From positions 7,825-71,824 of the forward strand of contig JBOGKE010000106.1 in NCBI GenBank assembly GCA_050745265.1: a stretch of DNA of 64,000 nucleotides, in the 5' to 3' direction. Position numbers and translations under genes: made by a program. A model generated the notes under the pieces. That model saw only the letters and a program-made list of their open reading frames with translations. It was not told the DNA's origin and ran no database searches. Source of the stretch: RH2-MAG17b sp050745265 (GTDB lineage: Bacteria > Acidobacteriota > Terriglobia > UBA7540). Positions 27,956-36,867 of this stretch are shown here, piece by piece; position 1 is the first letter of the stretch, and every line of letters begins with the position of its first letter.

Positions 27956-29752
27956 ATGAACCTGACCGAAGTTCGCCTCGAAATGCGGAGCAAGCGTTTG
28001 AGGCGCGTTGATGATGCGCTGAAGACGGTAGCCGCCAAGCCGCTCGCGATCGGTTGCGCGCGCTATCGTAGCAAGCTTCTCGTGCCGCTTCTCGCACTGC
28101 TCACGCTGGCGATCATCGCGGGCCTCCCTACAGCCCAGGCCGCGCCGCCTATTCCGCAAATCGTTCGCACTGGTTCCCGCTACCAGCTTATGGTAGACGG
28201 CAAGCCGTTTCTGATGCTCAGCGGGCAAGCGCACAATTCAAGCGCCGACAGCCCCCAGGACCTCGCACCGGTCTGGAACTCGCTCGTCGTGGTTCACGCG
28301 AACACGGCGGAGGTTCCGATCTACTGGAGCTTAATGGAGCCGCAACCGGGCCATTTCGATTTTCATTTCATCGATAACGTGATCCAGGGCGCGCGCGATC
28401 ACGGGCTGCGGCTGGTCCTCCTGTGGTTTGGCAGCTTCAAGAACGGGAACATGGATTACACGCCGGACTGGGTGAAAGAAAACCCGCAGAAGTACGTGCG
28501 GGTGCGAAACTTTTACGGTCAGCCCATCGATGTGATCTCTCCGCTCTGCGCGGCGTGCCTCCAGGCGGATGAAAATGCGTTTTCGGCAGTGATGGCTCAC
28601 ATCAAGAGCTTTGATGCTGAGCAGCGCACCGTGATTATGATGCAGGTGGAAAACGAAACCGGGATGCACGGCTCGGACCGGGATTATTCACCCGAGGCCA
28701 CGCGGTTGTACAATTCGACGGTTCCGGCGGTGCTCATGCAATATCTTGAGAGCCACCGGACGGGGCTGATGCCGGCGCTTGCCGCCGCCTGGGCCGCGAG
28801 CGGCCATCGCGCGTCGGGGACGTGGGCTGAGCTTTTCGGCAACCTCGCTCCCGAAGCGTTCAGCGCGTACTACGTGGCTCGATACGTGGACGGCGTCGCG
28901 GCGGCGGGAAAGAAGGCTTACGCGCTGCCGATGTATTGCAATAACTGGCTTGCCGGTGGCGGGCAGGCGCGCGCGGGTGAGTGGCCGAGCGGCGGACCCT
29001 CGGTCCACGTGCTCGACATCTGGAAGGCCGCTGCTCCGGATATCAACGTCCTTTCGCCGGACATCTACTCACCTAAGTTTCTTGAGACCGCCGCCGCCTT
29101 CCACCGCCCCGACAACCCCTTGTTTGTACCTGAGACGGCGGCGATCCCGTCGTATGCACCGTATGCTTACGCGGTGTTCGCGGAGTTTAACGGCATCGGT
29201 TTCTCACCGTTTGGGATCGATCGCCTGATCGAGAACGGATCGCTAACTCCGGAGGGCCACGCGTTGGCGGATACGTACGGCGTGCTCGAGCCGCTCTTAC
29301 CTCTGATCGAGAAGGATCAATACACCAGGCGCTTGCACGCGGTGGTGGAAGGCGCCGAAATGACGGAAGCAATTCCGCTGAACGACAAGCTCGCCGCTGT
29401 CGTGCACTTCAACGAGCCGCCCACGGCTGGGCGCGCCGCGTATCGGGGGGGAGGTATTATCATCGAGCTGGCCCCGCTCGATTACATCGTGGCGGGATCC
29501 GGCTTCCGCGTCGATTTTCGCGAGCTTCAGGGCGCGCCGGGCAACGCCCAGATTGAATCCCTCGAGGAAGGCACGTTCCGCGGCGAAGCTTGGGTAGCCG
29601 AGCACGTTCTTAACGGTGACGAATTCCACGTGAGCCTTGGCCGGCCCGTTTTTCCCGGCTTCGCGCCGCCGGCGCAGTCGGATGTCTTCCGCCGGGAGGC
29701 GCCGCGAGTCCTGCGTGTACGCCTGGAAAACGCAGTCGCTTCATCGCCGTAA
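27956..29752 (+). CDS. GH35-like beta-galactosidase with DUF5597-type C-terminus
   Basis: The protein has 598 residues and a membrane-spanning export segment (LLVPLLALLTLAIIAGLPTA, about residues 44-63). A TIM barrel begins at YQLMVDGKPFLMLSGQAHNS. The acid/base Glu is in MMQVENETGM (about residue 233). The nucleophile Glu is probably in LFVPETAAIP, and WSLMEPQPGHFDFHFID is the usual early strand. The C-terminal third matches the DUF5597 domain found with GH35-type enzymes. It probably cleaves galactosides or other plant glycans outside the cytoplasm. The ATG at 27956 has AGGAGG at ideal spacing. Confidence 0.82.
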   Translation: MNLTEVRLEMRSKRLRRVDDALKTVAAKPLAIGCARYRSKLLVPLLALLTLAIIAGLPTAQAAPPIPQIVRTGSRYQLMVDGKPFLMLSGQAHNSSADSPQDLAPVWNSLVVVHANTAEVPIYWSLMEPQPGHFDFHFIDNVIQGARDHGLRLVLLWFGSFKNGNMDYTPDWVKENPQKYVRVRNFYGQPIDVISPLCAACLQADENAFSAVMAHIKSFDAEQRTVIMMQVENETGMHGSDRDYSPEATRLYNSTVPAVLMQYLESHRTGLMPALAAAWAASGHRASGTWAELFGNLAPEAFSAYYVARYVDGVAAAGKKAYALPMYCNNWLAGGGQARAGEWPSGGPSVHVLDIWKAAAPDINVLSPDIYSPKFLETAAAFHRPDNPLFVPETAAIPSYAPYAYAVFAEFNGIGFSPFGIDRLIENGSLTPEGHALADTYGVLEPLLPLIEKDQYTRRLHAVVEGAEMTEAIPLNDKLAAVVHFNEPPTAGRAAYRGGGIIIELAPLDYIVAGSGFRVDFRELQGAPGNAQIESLEEGTFRGEAWVAEHVLNGDEFHVSLGRPVFPGFAPPAQSDVFRREAPRVLRVRLENAVASSP

Positions 29753-29849
29753 GGACGACGGCCGCGATGCGCGATTTGACATCGTAACCGACTTAACAAT
29801 ATCCTGGAACGAGGTCTCGACCGGGCAGGTTGAGGAAAACGGATCGGCC

Positions 29850-29940
29850 CTGTCATTTCCGTCAAAGCGAGGAATCCCGGCAGCGGGGAAACTAACCCTA
29901 CCGAGATTCTCTTTCGCCGTGCGGCTTATCAGGATGACAG
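29850..29940. repeat. Imperfect inverted repeat (CTGTCAT type)
   Basis: CTGTCATTTCC at 29850-29860 faces GGATGACAG at 29932-29940, with GAGGAATCCCGG just inside. It belongs to the same loose family as the elements at 25.2 kb and 60.3 kb. It sits between the GH35-like gene and the RodZ-like gene. Confidence 0.5.
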
Positions 29941-29997
29941 ATCGCCGGGTCTTCGAGCATCCCCTGGAGCGTTCCAACGGTGGCCGAGGAAGGACGC

Positions 29998-30888
29998 GTG
30001 GCGGTTTTTGGCGAAAGCTTGCGGCGCGAGCGCGAGATGCGGGGAATCTCCATCGAGGAGATTTCCGAAACGACCAAGATCAGCGTTCGATTTTTGCAGG
30101 CGCTCGAACGCGATGAATTCGACAAGCTTCCGGGCGGAATTTTTATCCGCAGCTTCATTCGTTCCTATGCTAGTTATCTCGGCCTTGATTGCGAACAAGT
30201 TTTGGCTGAGTTCCAGATTGTGGCGCCGGCGAGAGGCGACGAAGACTTCTCAAGGCTCGGCGTCACCGCGACATCTCCGCGCAAACGCTTTCGCGCTCCG
30301 ATACTTCCCTGGGTGATCGCGGTTCTACTGCTGGCAGGCGGATACGCCATTTTCCGTTATTCACATCAGTCGGGGGAGGCGGCGCTCGGCGACAGCGGCT
30401 CTCTGCAGATCTCCCGATCCGCCCCTACAGGCGCCGCCCCGTCCAAGACGCGAGGTGCCACCCCGCCTGTGGGCCCTCGCGCTTCACCGTCTCTCGAGCC
30501 AGCGAACTCGAACACCGTCCCGGAGGCGCCGCAAGGCAGCCTCCCCGATACCGTGCCTTCGGTTACGCCGGCCGCATCCGGCCCGCCCAAAGAAAGCTCG
30601 GCCCCGGCGGCGAAGACCGGCGCTGCGGGGAGTCTTTCCCTCCACCTGCTCGCCACCGAGCAGAGCTGGGTGGATGTGAAAGCAGACGACAAGACGCTCG
30701 TCGAGCGCGTCCTGGCGCCGAACGACGTCTTGAACCTTTCCGCCAAGAATTCCTTCGATGTCATCACCGGCAACGCCGAGGGGATCGTGCTGACGCTGGA
30801 TGGCGTCACGCTGAAACCGCTCGGCCGTCGCGGCGAAGTCAAGGCGGTGCACCTCACTGCCGAAGATGCCGGGAATTCCGCTCCCTGA
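29998..30888 (+). CDS. RodZ-like helix-turn-helix membrane protein
   Basis: The protein has 296 residues from the GTG at 29998, which is preceded by AGGAAGG (GTG 29980 is also in frame). The N-terminal HTH_25 domain reads GESLRREREMRGISIEEISE, then TTKISVRFLQALERDEF and LPGGIFIRSFIRSYASYLGL. One membrane helix (LPWVIAVLLLAGGYAIF) follows at about residue 110, then a Pro/Ala/Ser linker and a C-terminal DUF4115 domain (EQSWVDVKADDKTLVERVL, FDVITGNAEGIVLTLDG). RodZ links MreB to the cell envelope in rod-shape control. Acidobacteria have several such genes, so a regulatory role is also possible. Confidence 0.85.
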   Translation: MAVFGESLRREREMRGISIEEISETTKISVRFLQALERDEFDKLPGGIFIRSFIRSYASYLGLDCEQVLAEFQIVAPARGDEDFSRLGVTATSPRKRFRAPILPWVIAVLLLAGGYAIFRYSHQSGEAALGDSGSLQISRSAPTGAAPSKTRGATPPVGPRASPSLEPANSNTVPEAPQGSLPDTVPSVTPAASGPPKESSAPAAKTGAAGSLSLHLLATEQSWVDVKADDKTLVERVLAPNDVLNLSAKNSFDVITGNAEGIVLTLDGVTLKPLGRRGEVKAVHLTAEDAGNSAP

Positions 30889-30952
30889 CAAGCTGTGAAG
30901 GAAAGATCGCGCGTTCCGCAGAGCCACTTGGCTTCAGAAGCCGCGAGCGTCG

Positions 30953-31579
30953 TTACCAGACGAGCGCGTTGGCCGTGCCGGCGCCCGACGAACTGATGTA
31001 GATGTTCGTGGCGTCGTAGGAAGGATTCTGAAACCAAATCGCGACGTTCGATGTTAACTGAAGTGATATGCCGGCGGGTTTACGCCCTAAGAAATGCTGC
31101 ACGGTGAAGTTGCCCGCACCGCTCGGCGCGAGCGCGACTTGGCCGAATATTTTAGTAGCCTGAGTCACCGCGGTGACCGCGCTGGCGCTCGTCACCACCT
31201 GACCAATCAGCGCGTCGCCTGCTGTGGCTCCCACCGCCGAGGCCTGCCAGTAAAATCCGCTCGATGAATTGTAGAAGAGGTAGCTGGCCGCACTCGCCGG
31301 AGGAGCTGCGATGGCGGGCGCAGAGGCAGGCGCATAGCGCTGACCTTGCGCGTAGAGGACGCCGGCGGTGAGGCCCGGCGTGAGCGTCACGGCCGGGGAC
31401 AGCGCGAAGCCGCTCGCCACGCCGTTGACGCCGAGATCGCCCCACAGCAGGTCGCTCACGAAGGCGACGTTCGAGTCGAGCAGCAGCGAATTGGCGTCCT
31501 GATCGGCCTCGTAGCCGGTAAGCCCGTGCTGGGGCTGGATCAGCCCCTTGCGGGGAAGAATGGTTCTGGTGACGGCCAT
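30953..31579 (-). CDS. Phage distal tail or fibre protein
   Basis: The protein has 208 residues. It opens with MAVTRTILPRKGLIQPQHGL, then a repeat-poor Ala/Ser/Gly-rich body. The C-terminal 60 residues (FTVQHFLGRKPAGISLQLTS, ATNIYISSSGAGTANALVW) resemble the C-terminus of the 88-residue head-connector-region protein at 40976. As the last gene of the tail module it is likely a fibre, collar or receptor-binding protein. It has a GGAG ribosome site and no recognised family. Confidence 0.6.
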   Translation of the reverse strand: MAVTRTILPRKGLIQPQHGLTGYEADQDANSLLLDSNVAFVSDLLWGDLGVNGVASGFALSPAVTLTPGLTAGVLYAQGQRYAPASAPAIAAPPASAASYLFYNSSSGFYWQASAVGATAGDALIGQVVTSASAVTAVTQATKIFGQVALAPSGAGNFTVQHFLGRKPAGISLQLTSNVAIWFQNPSYDATNIYISSSGAGTANALVW

Positions 31580-31587
31580 AGAGACTC

Positions 31588-31631
31588 CGTGGTTCGTGGA
31601 TCGTGATTAGTGATTCGAGTCACGAACCACG
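31588..31631. repeat. Inverted repeat between two tail genes
   Basis: CGTGGTTCGTG (31588-31598) pairs with CACGAACCACG (31621-31631). The loop contains further GTGATTAGTGATTCG-type repetition that partly pairs with CACGAGTCACT just downstream. It may act as an attenuator between the 160- and 208-residue genes. Confidence 0.6.
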
Positions 31632-31643
31632 TATCACGAGTCA

Positions 31644-32126
31644 CTAGTTGTTTTGGTTGAGCGAGCTGCGCTGGCAGACGGCGTAGACTTTTACCGTGCC
31701 CTCGGCGATAGCGCCGTTGGTGGACCAGTAAGTTTCGTAGGTCACAAGGCCAGTCGCATCATCAATGTCGAACTGGTACGGGCAGGCGATGATATTCCCC
31801 GCGCCCTGGCTGTTGGTTTCGAGCGACGGCGGCGTCGCCTGGCCTGCGACAAAACCCGCCGCCGGCGCGCGACTGGAAAAGATCATGCCGAACATCTGCA
31901 CCTCGCCGCGCGAATAGGAATATCCATCGACGGGACTCGCGGGCGGCGCCACCGTGTTGCCGCTGGTGTAAAAACCCATGAAAATGATCTCGCACCGCAC
32001 GGCGGCAAACTTCGCGTTGTGCGAGAGCTTCTGCAGCGAGTCATCCGTAAGCGGCTGATTGCCAGCGATGGTCGAATCCGCCAAGTCGAAAAAGCCGGGA
32101 ATGGCACTGAAAGTTAATTGGGACAT
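31644..32126 (-). CDS. Phage tail-associated protein, unknown
   Basis: The protein has 160 residues with no membrane segment. It contains FSAIPGFFDLADSTIAGNQP, FAAVRCEIIFMGFYTSGNTV and a mainly beta-strand pattern up to VTYETYWSTNGAIAEGTVKV. No family is recognised. Its place between the tail hub and the last fibre-like gene suggests a virion tip or fibre-attachment role. Confidence 0.55.
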   Translation of the reverse strand: MSQLTFSAIPGFFDLADSTIAGNQPLTDDSLQKLSHNAKFAAVRCEIIFMGFYTSGNTVAPPASPVDGYSYSRGEVQMFGMIFSSRAPAAGFVAGQATPPSLETNSQGAGNIIACPYQFDIDDATGLVTYETYWSTNGAIAEGTVKVYAVCQRSSLNQNN

Positions 32127-32143
32127 CGTGCTGCCCGCCTTCC

Positions 32144-32217
32144 AGAGGCAAGAGACGAGAGACGAGCTAGTTCCCGAAGCGCCGCCGCTTGTCTCTCGTC
32201 TCTCGTCTCTCGCCTCT
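32144..32217. terminator. Long hairpin built from GAGACGA repeats
   Basis: A 23-nt arm at 32144-32166 (containing GAGACGAGAGACGAG) pairs with 32195-32217 with a single mismatch across a 28-nt loop. The right arm overlaps the stop codon of the hub gene, so it would form in the RNA directly behind that gene. It probably works as a terminator or an RNA-processing site. Confidence 0.65.
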
Positions 32218-35200
32218 AAAAAATCGTGTTCCCCGCCGTCCCGTCAGCATACGTTCCGCCATTTACGGCGCCGGAGACGAACATATAGTGCGCTTTCTGC
32301 GCGGCGCTGGCGCCGGTCCAAGCCGGGATTCCGGCGGCCGCCGGAGCAATGTAATACGGCGTCGTGAGATTGATGAAGCGCGTATCGAGCAAGTCGAAAT
32401 CGGCATTGCCCTGAGCGTAATTGGGACGCTTGCCGATCACCTCGCAGACGACGCTCGAAAGTCCAAGCTTACCGCTTTGAAAATCCGCCACCAGCGGATG
32501 CGTGAGCCACACGTAGTCGCCGAGTTCCACTGTGAGCGTGCTGAGGAACGCCTTCAGCTTGTAAACCGGGGGCGCAAAGGCATGACGGCGGAAAATGCGG
32601 TCGGCGATCATCTGGGCGCGCATGTAGCCGCCGTAGGGCAGCACCAGGCCCGTCGCCTCAATCTGCTGCTGGAAAATCTGGTTGTAGCGGACCAGCGATT
32701 CCCGCTGCTCGAAAGCGACTTGATAATCGTAGGCCCGCGCCGCCGTCGTCACGCCCGAATTCTCAACGTTCATCTTGACCGTGACCACATTCACGATCCG
32801 TTGCCGCGAGGTCTGTGGGATGCCGACGATATTCTTCTGATTCAGCGCCATCACGGGAGCCTGAATCGCGGGGGATTTCATCGACTTGAGCGCAAGCTGG
32901 CCGTTCGGGCGCACGATCATATAAAGGCCCAGAAGCTTCAGTATTTGGTCTTCGATGAACTGCTTGCCGTCGATGGGGCGCGTGATCTGGAATTCGAACC
33001 AGTCACCCGAAAATTCGGTGTCGCGCAGCGCAAGGAATCCCGGCACGTCGATGTACGAATTGGGATTGATCAGGGTCGAATCGTCGCCCGGCGTAAAGAT
33101 CACCCAGCCCGGCGCGGGGCCGAGCGGGTCGTAGTTCTGCTGGTTAGTGTAGGCCGAGATCGCGCGCTCGAGCACGTAATCCGAGCCGCGCAACGACGGA
33201 TCCTGGCCCACGCCGAGCTCGTTCTGAAGTGTCGCGAGCAGCAGATCGATGGGATTTCCTTGCAAGTAGCGCGGATTTTTGTCGCTGACCGGGAAGGCAT
33301 TGCCCAGCACGGCCGGGCCAATCGGCTGATCGGCTTTCTGCTGGCCCGGCGCCCACTCGAGCGGGCCGCCGCGCAGCCAGGTTTGCTGGCCCAGCAGGAA
33401 GCGCTGCACATCGCTCAGCGTGAATGTGACTTGGCCGTCCGCGGTCCAGCCGGTCTGGGTAACCTGCGCCGTGTGCAAGGTCACGAAATCCCCCAGGCTC
33501 TGGCCGGGGAAACCCAGCTTGAGCGTCGCAATCTTGCCGATCACCGCGTCCTGCGCTGTCAAGCCTTTCAGCGTTCCGCCCGGATCGATGCACTTGATTG
33601 TATCGGAGCCAATTGACGAGCGGCCATCGAGCTCATTCACCGTCTGGCTCATCCCGCTCGGGATCGTGAGATAGGGCAGCACCTGGGGGCTTGAGGAAAT
33701 GGTCAGCAGCAGATCGGGCCGGTTCGAGACCAGCCACATCCAGGCGGTTGGCGAGAACATCGGCCAAACTTCGAACTCGTAGGGCAGTCCGCGAGAGGCC
33801 AGCGAATAGCCGATCAAGCTGCCGTCCTCCGTGGCGGCGCGGGCCGTGCGCTGAGAGGCGATCAGGCTCGACAGCAACAAATCCAGCCCGCTCTGGCCAC
33901 CCAGGTAAGCTTGAAGAGTCGCGTCGTTGTAGAGCAGCAGCAGCGCGAGAATCAAACCCCAGCTTTGCTCCTGCGAGACGCTCGCGGGCGAGCCGGAATA
34001 GCCTCCCGGCGAGTCATTGTAGGGCTTAATGCCGCTGAACGCCGTGGGTTGCTGGTACGCCTGATTGTAGGAGTTTGAGATTGAAGATTTGAGGATCTGC
34101 TGATTCTGCAATTGGAAGTTCGAAAGCACGAATTCCAGGCACTGCTCGGCCTGCGCGGTCGCGCCGACGGTGTAGCAAAGGATTGCCGCCCACGTGCCGG
34201 AAGCGTCCGACGCCTCGCTGGTATCGAGGCCGGCGCTCGATGCTCCCTGGGCGAAGTGCCCCGGCTGCGCGCCCGGAGCGATGTAGAGGTTGGCGAGGAG
34301 CTGGCTTGCTGCGGTTCCGGCCGCCGTCTCGATGTGGGCCGCCGTCGACTGCAGCGATTGCGATTGCGCCTTGGTGACGTTGCCCGTCTTCAAGAGCTGG
34401 ATCGCAGCCGTCTGCAGCAGGCCTGCGCAGCGCATGAAACAGAAATAGATATCGATCTGATGCTCGGTCGAAACGCTCGCCTGGAGGCCTGGAACCCACT
34501 GGTAACCCGGGTCTTTGTACTTGCCGATGCCCAGGTAAAACATGCCCTTAGTCACGTCGTTGGCCGTCGATTCGAGCGTGAGTAGGTAGTTGAGCATGCG
34601 CTGGAGATAGAGCGTCGGCGTGTAATCGAGTGAAAGCGCCATGTAGACGGCGTAGGCGTAGCATACCCACGCCATCGCGCCGGTGCGGATGTAGGCTTGG
34701 TCGATCTCGCCGTTGTACACGTCGTAGCTGAAGGCGAGCGAATTCGCTGGCTGCAGGCCGCCTACGCTCAAGTTGTCGAAGTAGAGATCGCCGATCGCCG
34801 TCAGCGTCACCTTGAAACCTGTGATGGAACTCAGCGTGTCAGCCGCCAAAGTTGAGATGAGAGACTTCACATTCGTAAGCTGCGTGCGATAGAAGCCTTC
34901 GCCCGGCCCGACGGCGATGGTAATGATTTTGGTGCTCGAGCTGTAGCGCGCGGGCGCGGGCGACCCGCTCGTCACCTGAATATCCGTCACGAGGCCGCCT
35001 GCCGTCGTCACGCTGACATCGAAAACAAAGGTTGTCGTGGACGCTTCCTTATGCTGGAATTCGAGCTGACCGTCTGTCGAATCCGGGAAACCCCCGCCGC
35101 TATAGGTGAAAGAGTCGTTCGCCGCAGTGGAATGAAAGTCCACTACGAGCCCGGTGCCGTAAGGCGGCTGATCGGGATCATTCACGTCGGCCACGGAATC

Positions 35201-36526
35201 AGCCGGGTTCGATTTCGTCCAGCGGGAGGCGGAGTTGTTGTCTTCGCCATTTTCGAGCACGGTCGAGGCGAGATATCCAGGGTTATCGAGGAAGAAGTTG
35301 ATCTGCTTAATGATCTTCGACGCTGCGATGAAGTTGGCCGAGGCGGAATAGGCGATGACCCCGAGCGCACTGTCGTAGCTGAAGCTGCGGTTTTGCAGCG
35401 CCGCCTGGTTTGTGGTCGTCGGATCGGACACGTAAAGCGGATCGGACGTGGGCACGGTAAGCGAGCGGGGCAGGTCCTGATAGGCCGCCTCCGTCTGCAC
35501 CGAAGTATAGACCAGCGTCGCGCCCTTCACCGGATCATCGTAAAGCACATGCACGGTCAGCTTGCCGGCTGCCGGGATCACACTCGAGCCGCAGCGCGCG
35601 TGATAGGGGTCCTGGACGATGATCGGAACGTTATCTTCCTGCAGGTACTCAATGTCCGTCTTTGAATAAATCCGCGCGAAGTAGTTCGAAAGCTGCTGGC
35701 CAACGCCGATATTCGAGTGGCAAATCCAGCCGGCGGGTATGTGCGATCCGCTCCAACCCGAGGCGGGCTGCGGCACGCTCGAAGGATAGAGCGCGGCCAC
35801 CACCACGCCGGCGTTCACCACCTGGGCGCCCCACCAGCCGTTTAATCCCTGCTGGCACAGCAGCGACTGGAACTGCGACGGATTCGGCGGAACGCCTTTG
35901 CACGGGCCGGTGAGCGGCGTCGCCACGCCCGGCGCGCTGGTTTGGTAGTAGAAAATATCGGTCAGAACGAACACGTCGACGCGGTAGTCCTGAATCGCCG
36001 GCTGGCTAGTAAATAGATTGAAAATGTAGCCGTAAATCGTGATCCCAGCGAGCACCGGGTAGGTGTTGCCGTCGCACAGCTTGATGCCGTGAGGCGAGGC
36101 AGCGAGATTCGACTGGTACTGAGCCTGAATCTGACCGCTGGTGAGCGGGATGATGGGAGAGAAGAGATTGCCGGTGGGCAGCGTGAGCGGCGAAAAATCG
36201 ATGGGAAACCCGTCCGGCCCCAGCGACTTATCGAAGAGCCAGCCGGGCGGCGGCAGCATGACCAGGTTCTCAACCGTCCCGACCGGCAAGCTCGAAAAAT
36301 CGGCCTGCGAGACGATGCCGCATTCGACCAAGGCCGGCGATGTGGGTTGCTGCGCCGCGCCCGGAGTTTGGCTGACGGGCAGCGAGGTAAACAGCGCGTT
36401 CGCCTGCCAGTTGCCGATGTCGGCGTTCTGGCGCGAGTAGAGCCAGGCGAGCGTTTGCGCCATGTCGCCATGGAAATCGCCGGGATAAAATTTCGATACG
36501 CTCGGCAAAGCCTCGCTCCACTCCAT
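32216..36526 (-). CDS. Giant phage tail hub protein with a glycosidase-like domain
   Basis: The protein has 1436 residues and is the largest of the cassette. Residues 1 to about 550 are beta-rich, with no recognised fold. Residues about 620-960 look like an (alpha/alpha)6 six-hairpin glycosidase-like domain: YIRTGAMAWVCYAYAVYMAL, STEHQIDIYF, ASGTWAAILCYTVG and FEVWPMFSPTAWMWLVSN. Residues about 990-1400 look like a baseplate hub/tail-tip protein: NPIDLLLATLQNELGVGQD, WFEFQITRPIDGKQFIEDQI, MIVRPNGQLALKSMK, RIVNVVTVKMNVENSG and WLTHPLVADFQSGKLGL. It probably sits at the tail tip and may digest a cell-surface glycan during attachment. The domain calls are pattern-based. Its 3' end carries the hairpin at 32144-32217. 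Confidence 0.72.
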   Translation of the reverse strand: MEWSEALPSVSKFYPGDFHGDMAQTLAWLYSRQNADIGNWQANALFTSLPVSQTPGAAQQPTSPALVECGIVSQADFSSLPVGTVENLVMLPPPGWLFDKSLGPDGFPIDFSPLTLPTGNLFSPIIPLTSGQIQAQYQSNLAASPHGIKLCDGNTYPVLAGITIYGYIFNLFTSQPAIQDYRVDVFVLTDIFYYQTSAPGVATPLTGPCKGVPPNPSQFQSLLCQQGLNGWWGAQVVNAGVVVAALYPSSVPQPASGWSGSHIPAGWICHSNIGVGQQLSNYFARIYSKTDIEYLQEDNVPIIVQDPYHARCGSSVIPAAGKLTVHVLYDDPVKGATLVYTSVQTEAAYQDLPRSLTVPTSDPLYVSDPTTTNQAALQNRSFSYDSALGVIAYSASANFIAASKIIKQINFFLDNPGYLASTVLENGEDNNSASRWTKSNPADSVADVNDPDQPPYGTGLVVDFHSTAANDSFTYSGGGFPDSTDGQLEFQHKEASTTTFVFDVSVTTAGGLVTDIQVTSGSPAPARYSSSTKIITIAVGPGEGFYRTQLTNVKSLISTLAADTLSSITGFKVTLTAIGDLYFDNLSVGGLQPANSLAFSYDVYNGEIDQAYIRTGAMAWVCYAYAVYMALSLDYTPTLYLQRMLNYLLTLESTANDVTKGMFYLGIGKYKDPGYQWVPGLQASVSTEHQIDIYFCFMRCAGLLQTAAIQLLKTGNVTKAQSQSLQSTAAHIETAAGTAASQLLANLYIAPGAQPGHFAQGASSAGLDTSEASDASGTWAAILCYTVGATAQAEQCLEFVLSNFQLQNQQILKSSISNSYNQAYQQPTAFSGIKPYNDSPGGYSGSPASVSQEQSWGLILALLLLYNDATLQAYLGGQSGLDLLLSSLIASQRTARAATEDGSLIGYSLASRGLPYEFEVWPMFSPTAWMWLVSNRPDLLLTISSSPQVLPYLTIPSGMSQTVNELDGRSSIGSDTIKCIDPGGTLKGLTAQDAVIGKIATLKLGFPGQSLGDFVTLHTAQVTQTGWTADGQVTFTLSDVQRFLLGQQTWLRGGPLEWAPGQQKADQPIGPAVLGNAFPVSDKNPRYLQGNPIDLLLATLQNELGVGQDPSLRGSDYVLERAISAYTNQQNYDPLGPAPGWVIFTPGDDSTLINPNSYIDVPGFLALRDTEFSGDWFEFQITRPIDGKQFIEDQILKLLGLYMIVRPNGQLALKSMKSPAIQAPVMALNQKNIVGIPQTSRQRIVNVVTVKMNVENSGVTTAARAYDYQVAFEQRESLVRYNQIFQQQIEATGLVLPYGGYMRAQMIADRIFRRHAFAPPVYKLKAFLSTLTVELGDYVWLTHPLVADFQSGKLGLSSVVCEVIGKRPNYAQGNADFDLLDTRFINLTTPYYIAPAAAGIPAWTGASAAQKAHYMFVSGAVNGGTYADGTAGNTIF

Positions 36527-36631
36527 TGAGGGATTGAGTCATTTTTTCATTGATTCATTGACTCAACCCGAATTGGTCATTGATTCGTTTCTTGATTGAT
36601 TCGATGAATCGATGATTCTATGGACAAATCT
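36527..36631. repeat. Low-complexity ATTGATTC spacer
   Basis: The spacer is built of repeated ATTGATTC/GATTCATT words, unlike any coding sequence around it. Similar words recur at 36812-36845 and 37258-37300, and the string ATGGACAAATCTC occurs at both ends of the 59-residue gene (36618-36632 and 36842-36855). It is a short-repeat spacer within an otherwise tight operon. Confidence 0.6.
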
Positions 36632-36811
36632 CTACGTTCCGTACCCGCCGATCCCGTACAGCGTCGTGCCGTACCCGCCGATGCCCACGCTCAGCCGCGT
36701 GTAGTCAAAGCTCGCCACCAGCACTCCATAGTCAGGGATTTCAAGCACCCACAGCGGCTGCTTCTGCAGCGCCGCCAGCGCCGTCTGCCAGGTTTGGTTG
36801 CCAACGATCAT
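36632..36811 (-). CDS. Small phage tail protein with GGYGT repeats (59 aa)
   Basis: This gene is too short for most ORF calls. It reads MIVGNQTWQTALAALQKQPL, then WVLEIPDYGVLVASFDYTRL, and ends with two IGGYGT repeats before TAG. It is flanked by low-complexity spacers and lies in the tail order between the 127-residue gene and the hub. The composition is clearly protein-like and the frame fits the operon. It could be a tail-tip adaptor. Confidence 0.6.
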   Translation of the reverse strand: MIVGNQTWQTALAALQKQPLWVLEIPDYGVLVASFDYTRLSVGIGGYGTTLYGIGGYGT

Positions 36812-36867
36812 TGATTCATTTCTTCAACTCTTCATTGATTCAATGGACAAATCTCCCGGGCGCGCCC

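Noticed and set aside
32189..33616. Plus-strand frame of 475 codons opposite the tail hub gene
   Set aside because: Antisense to the hub protein, which fits the operon and has structured motifs; predicted peptide is shadow-like.
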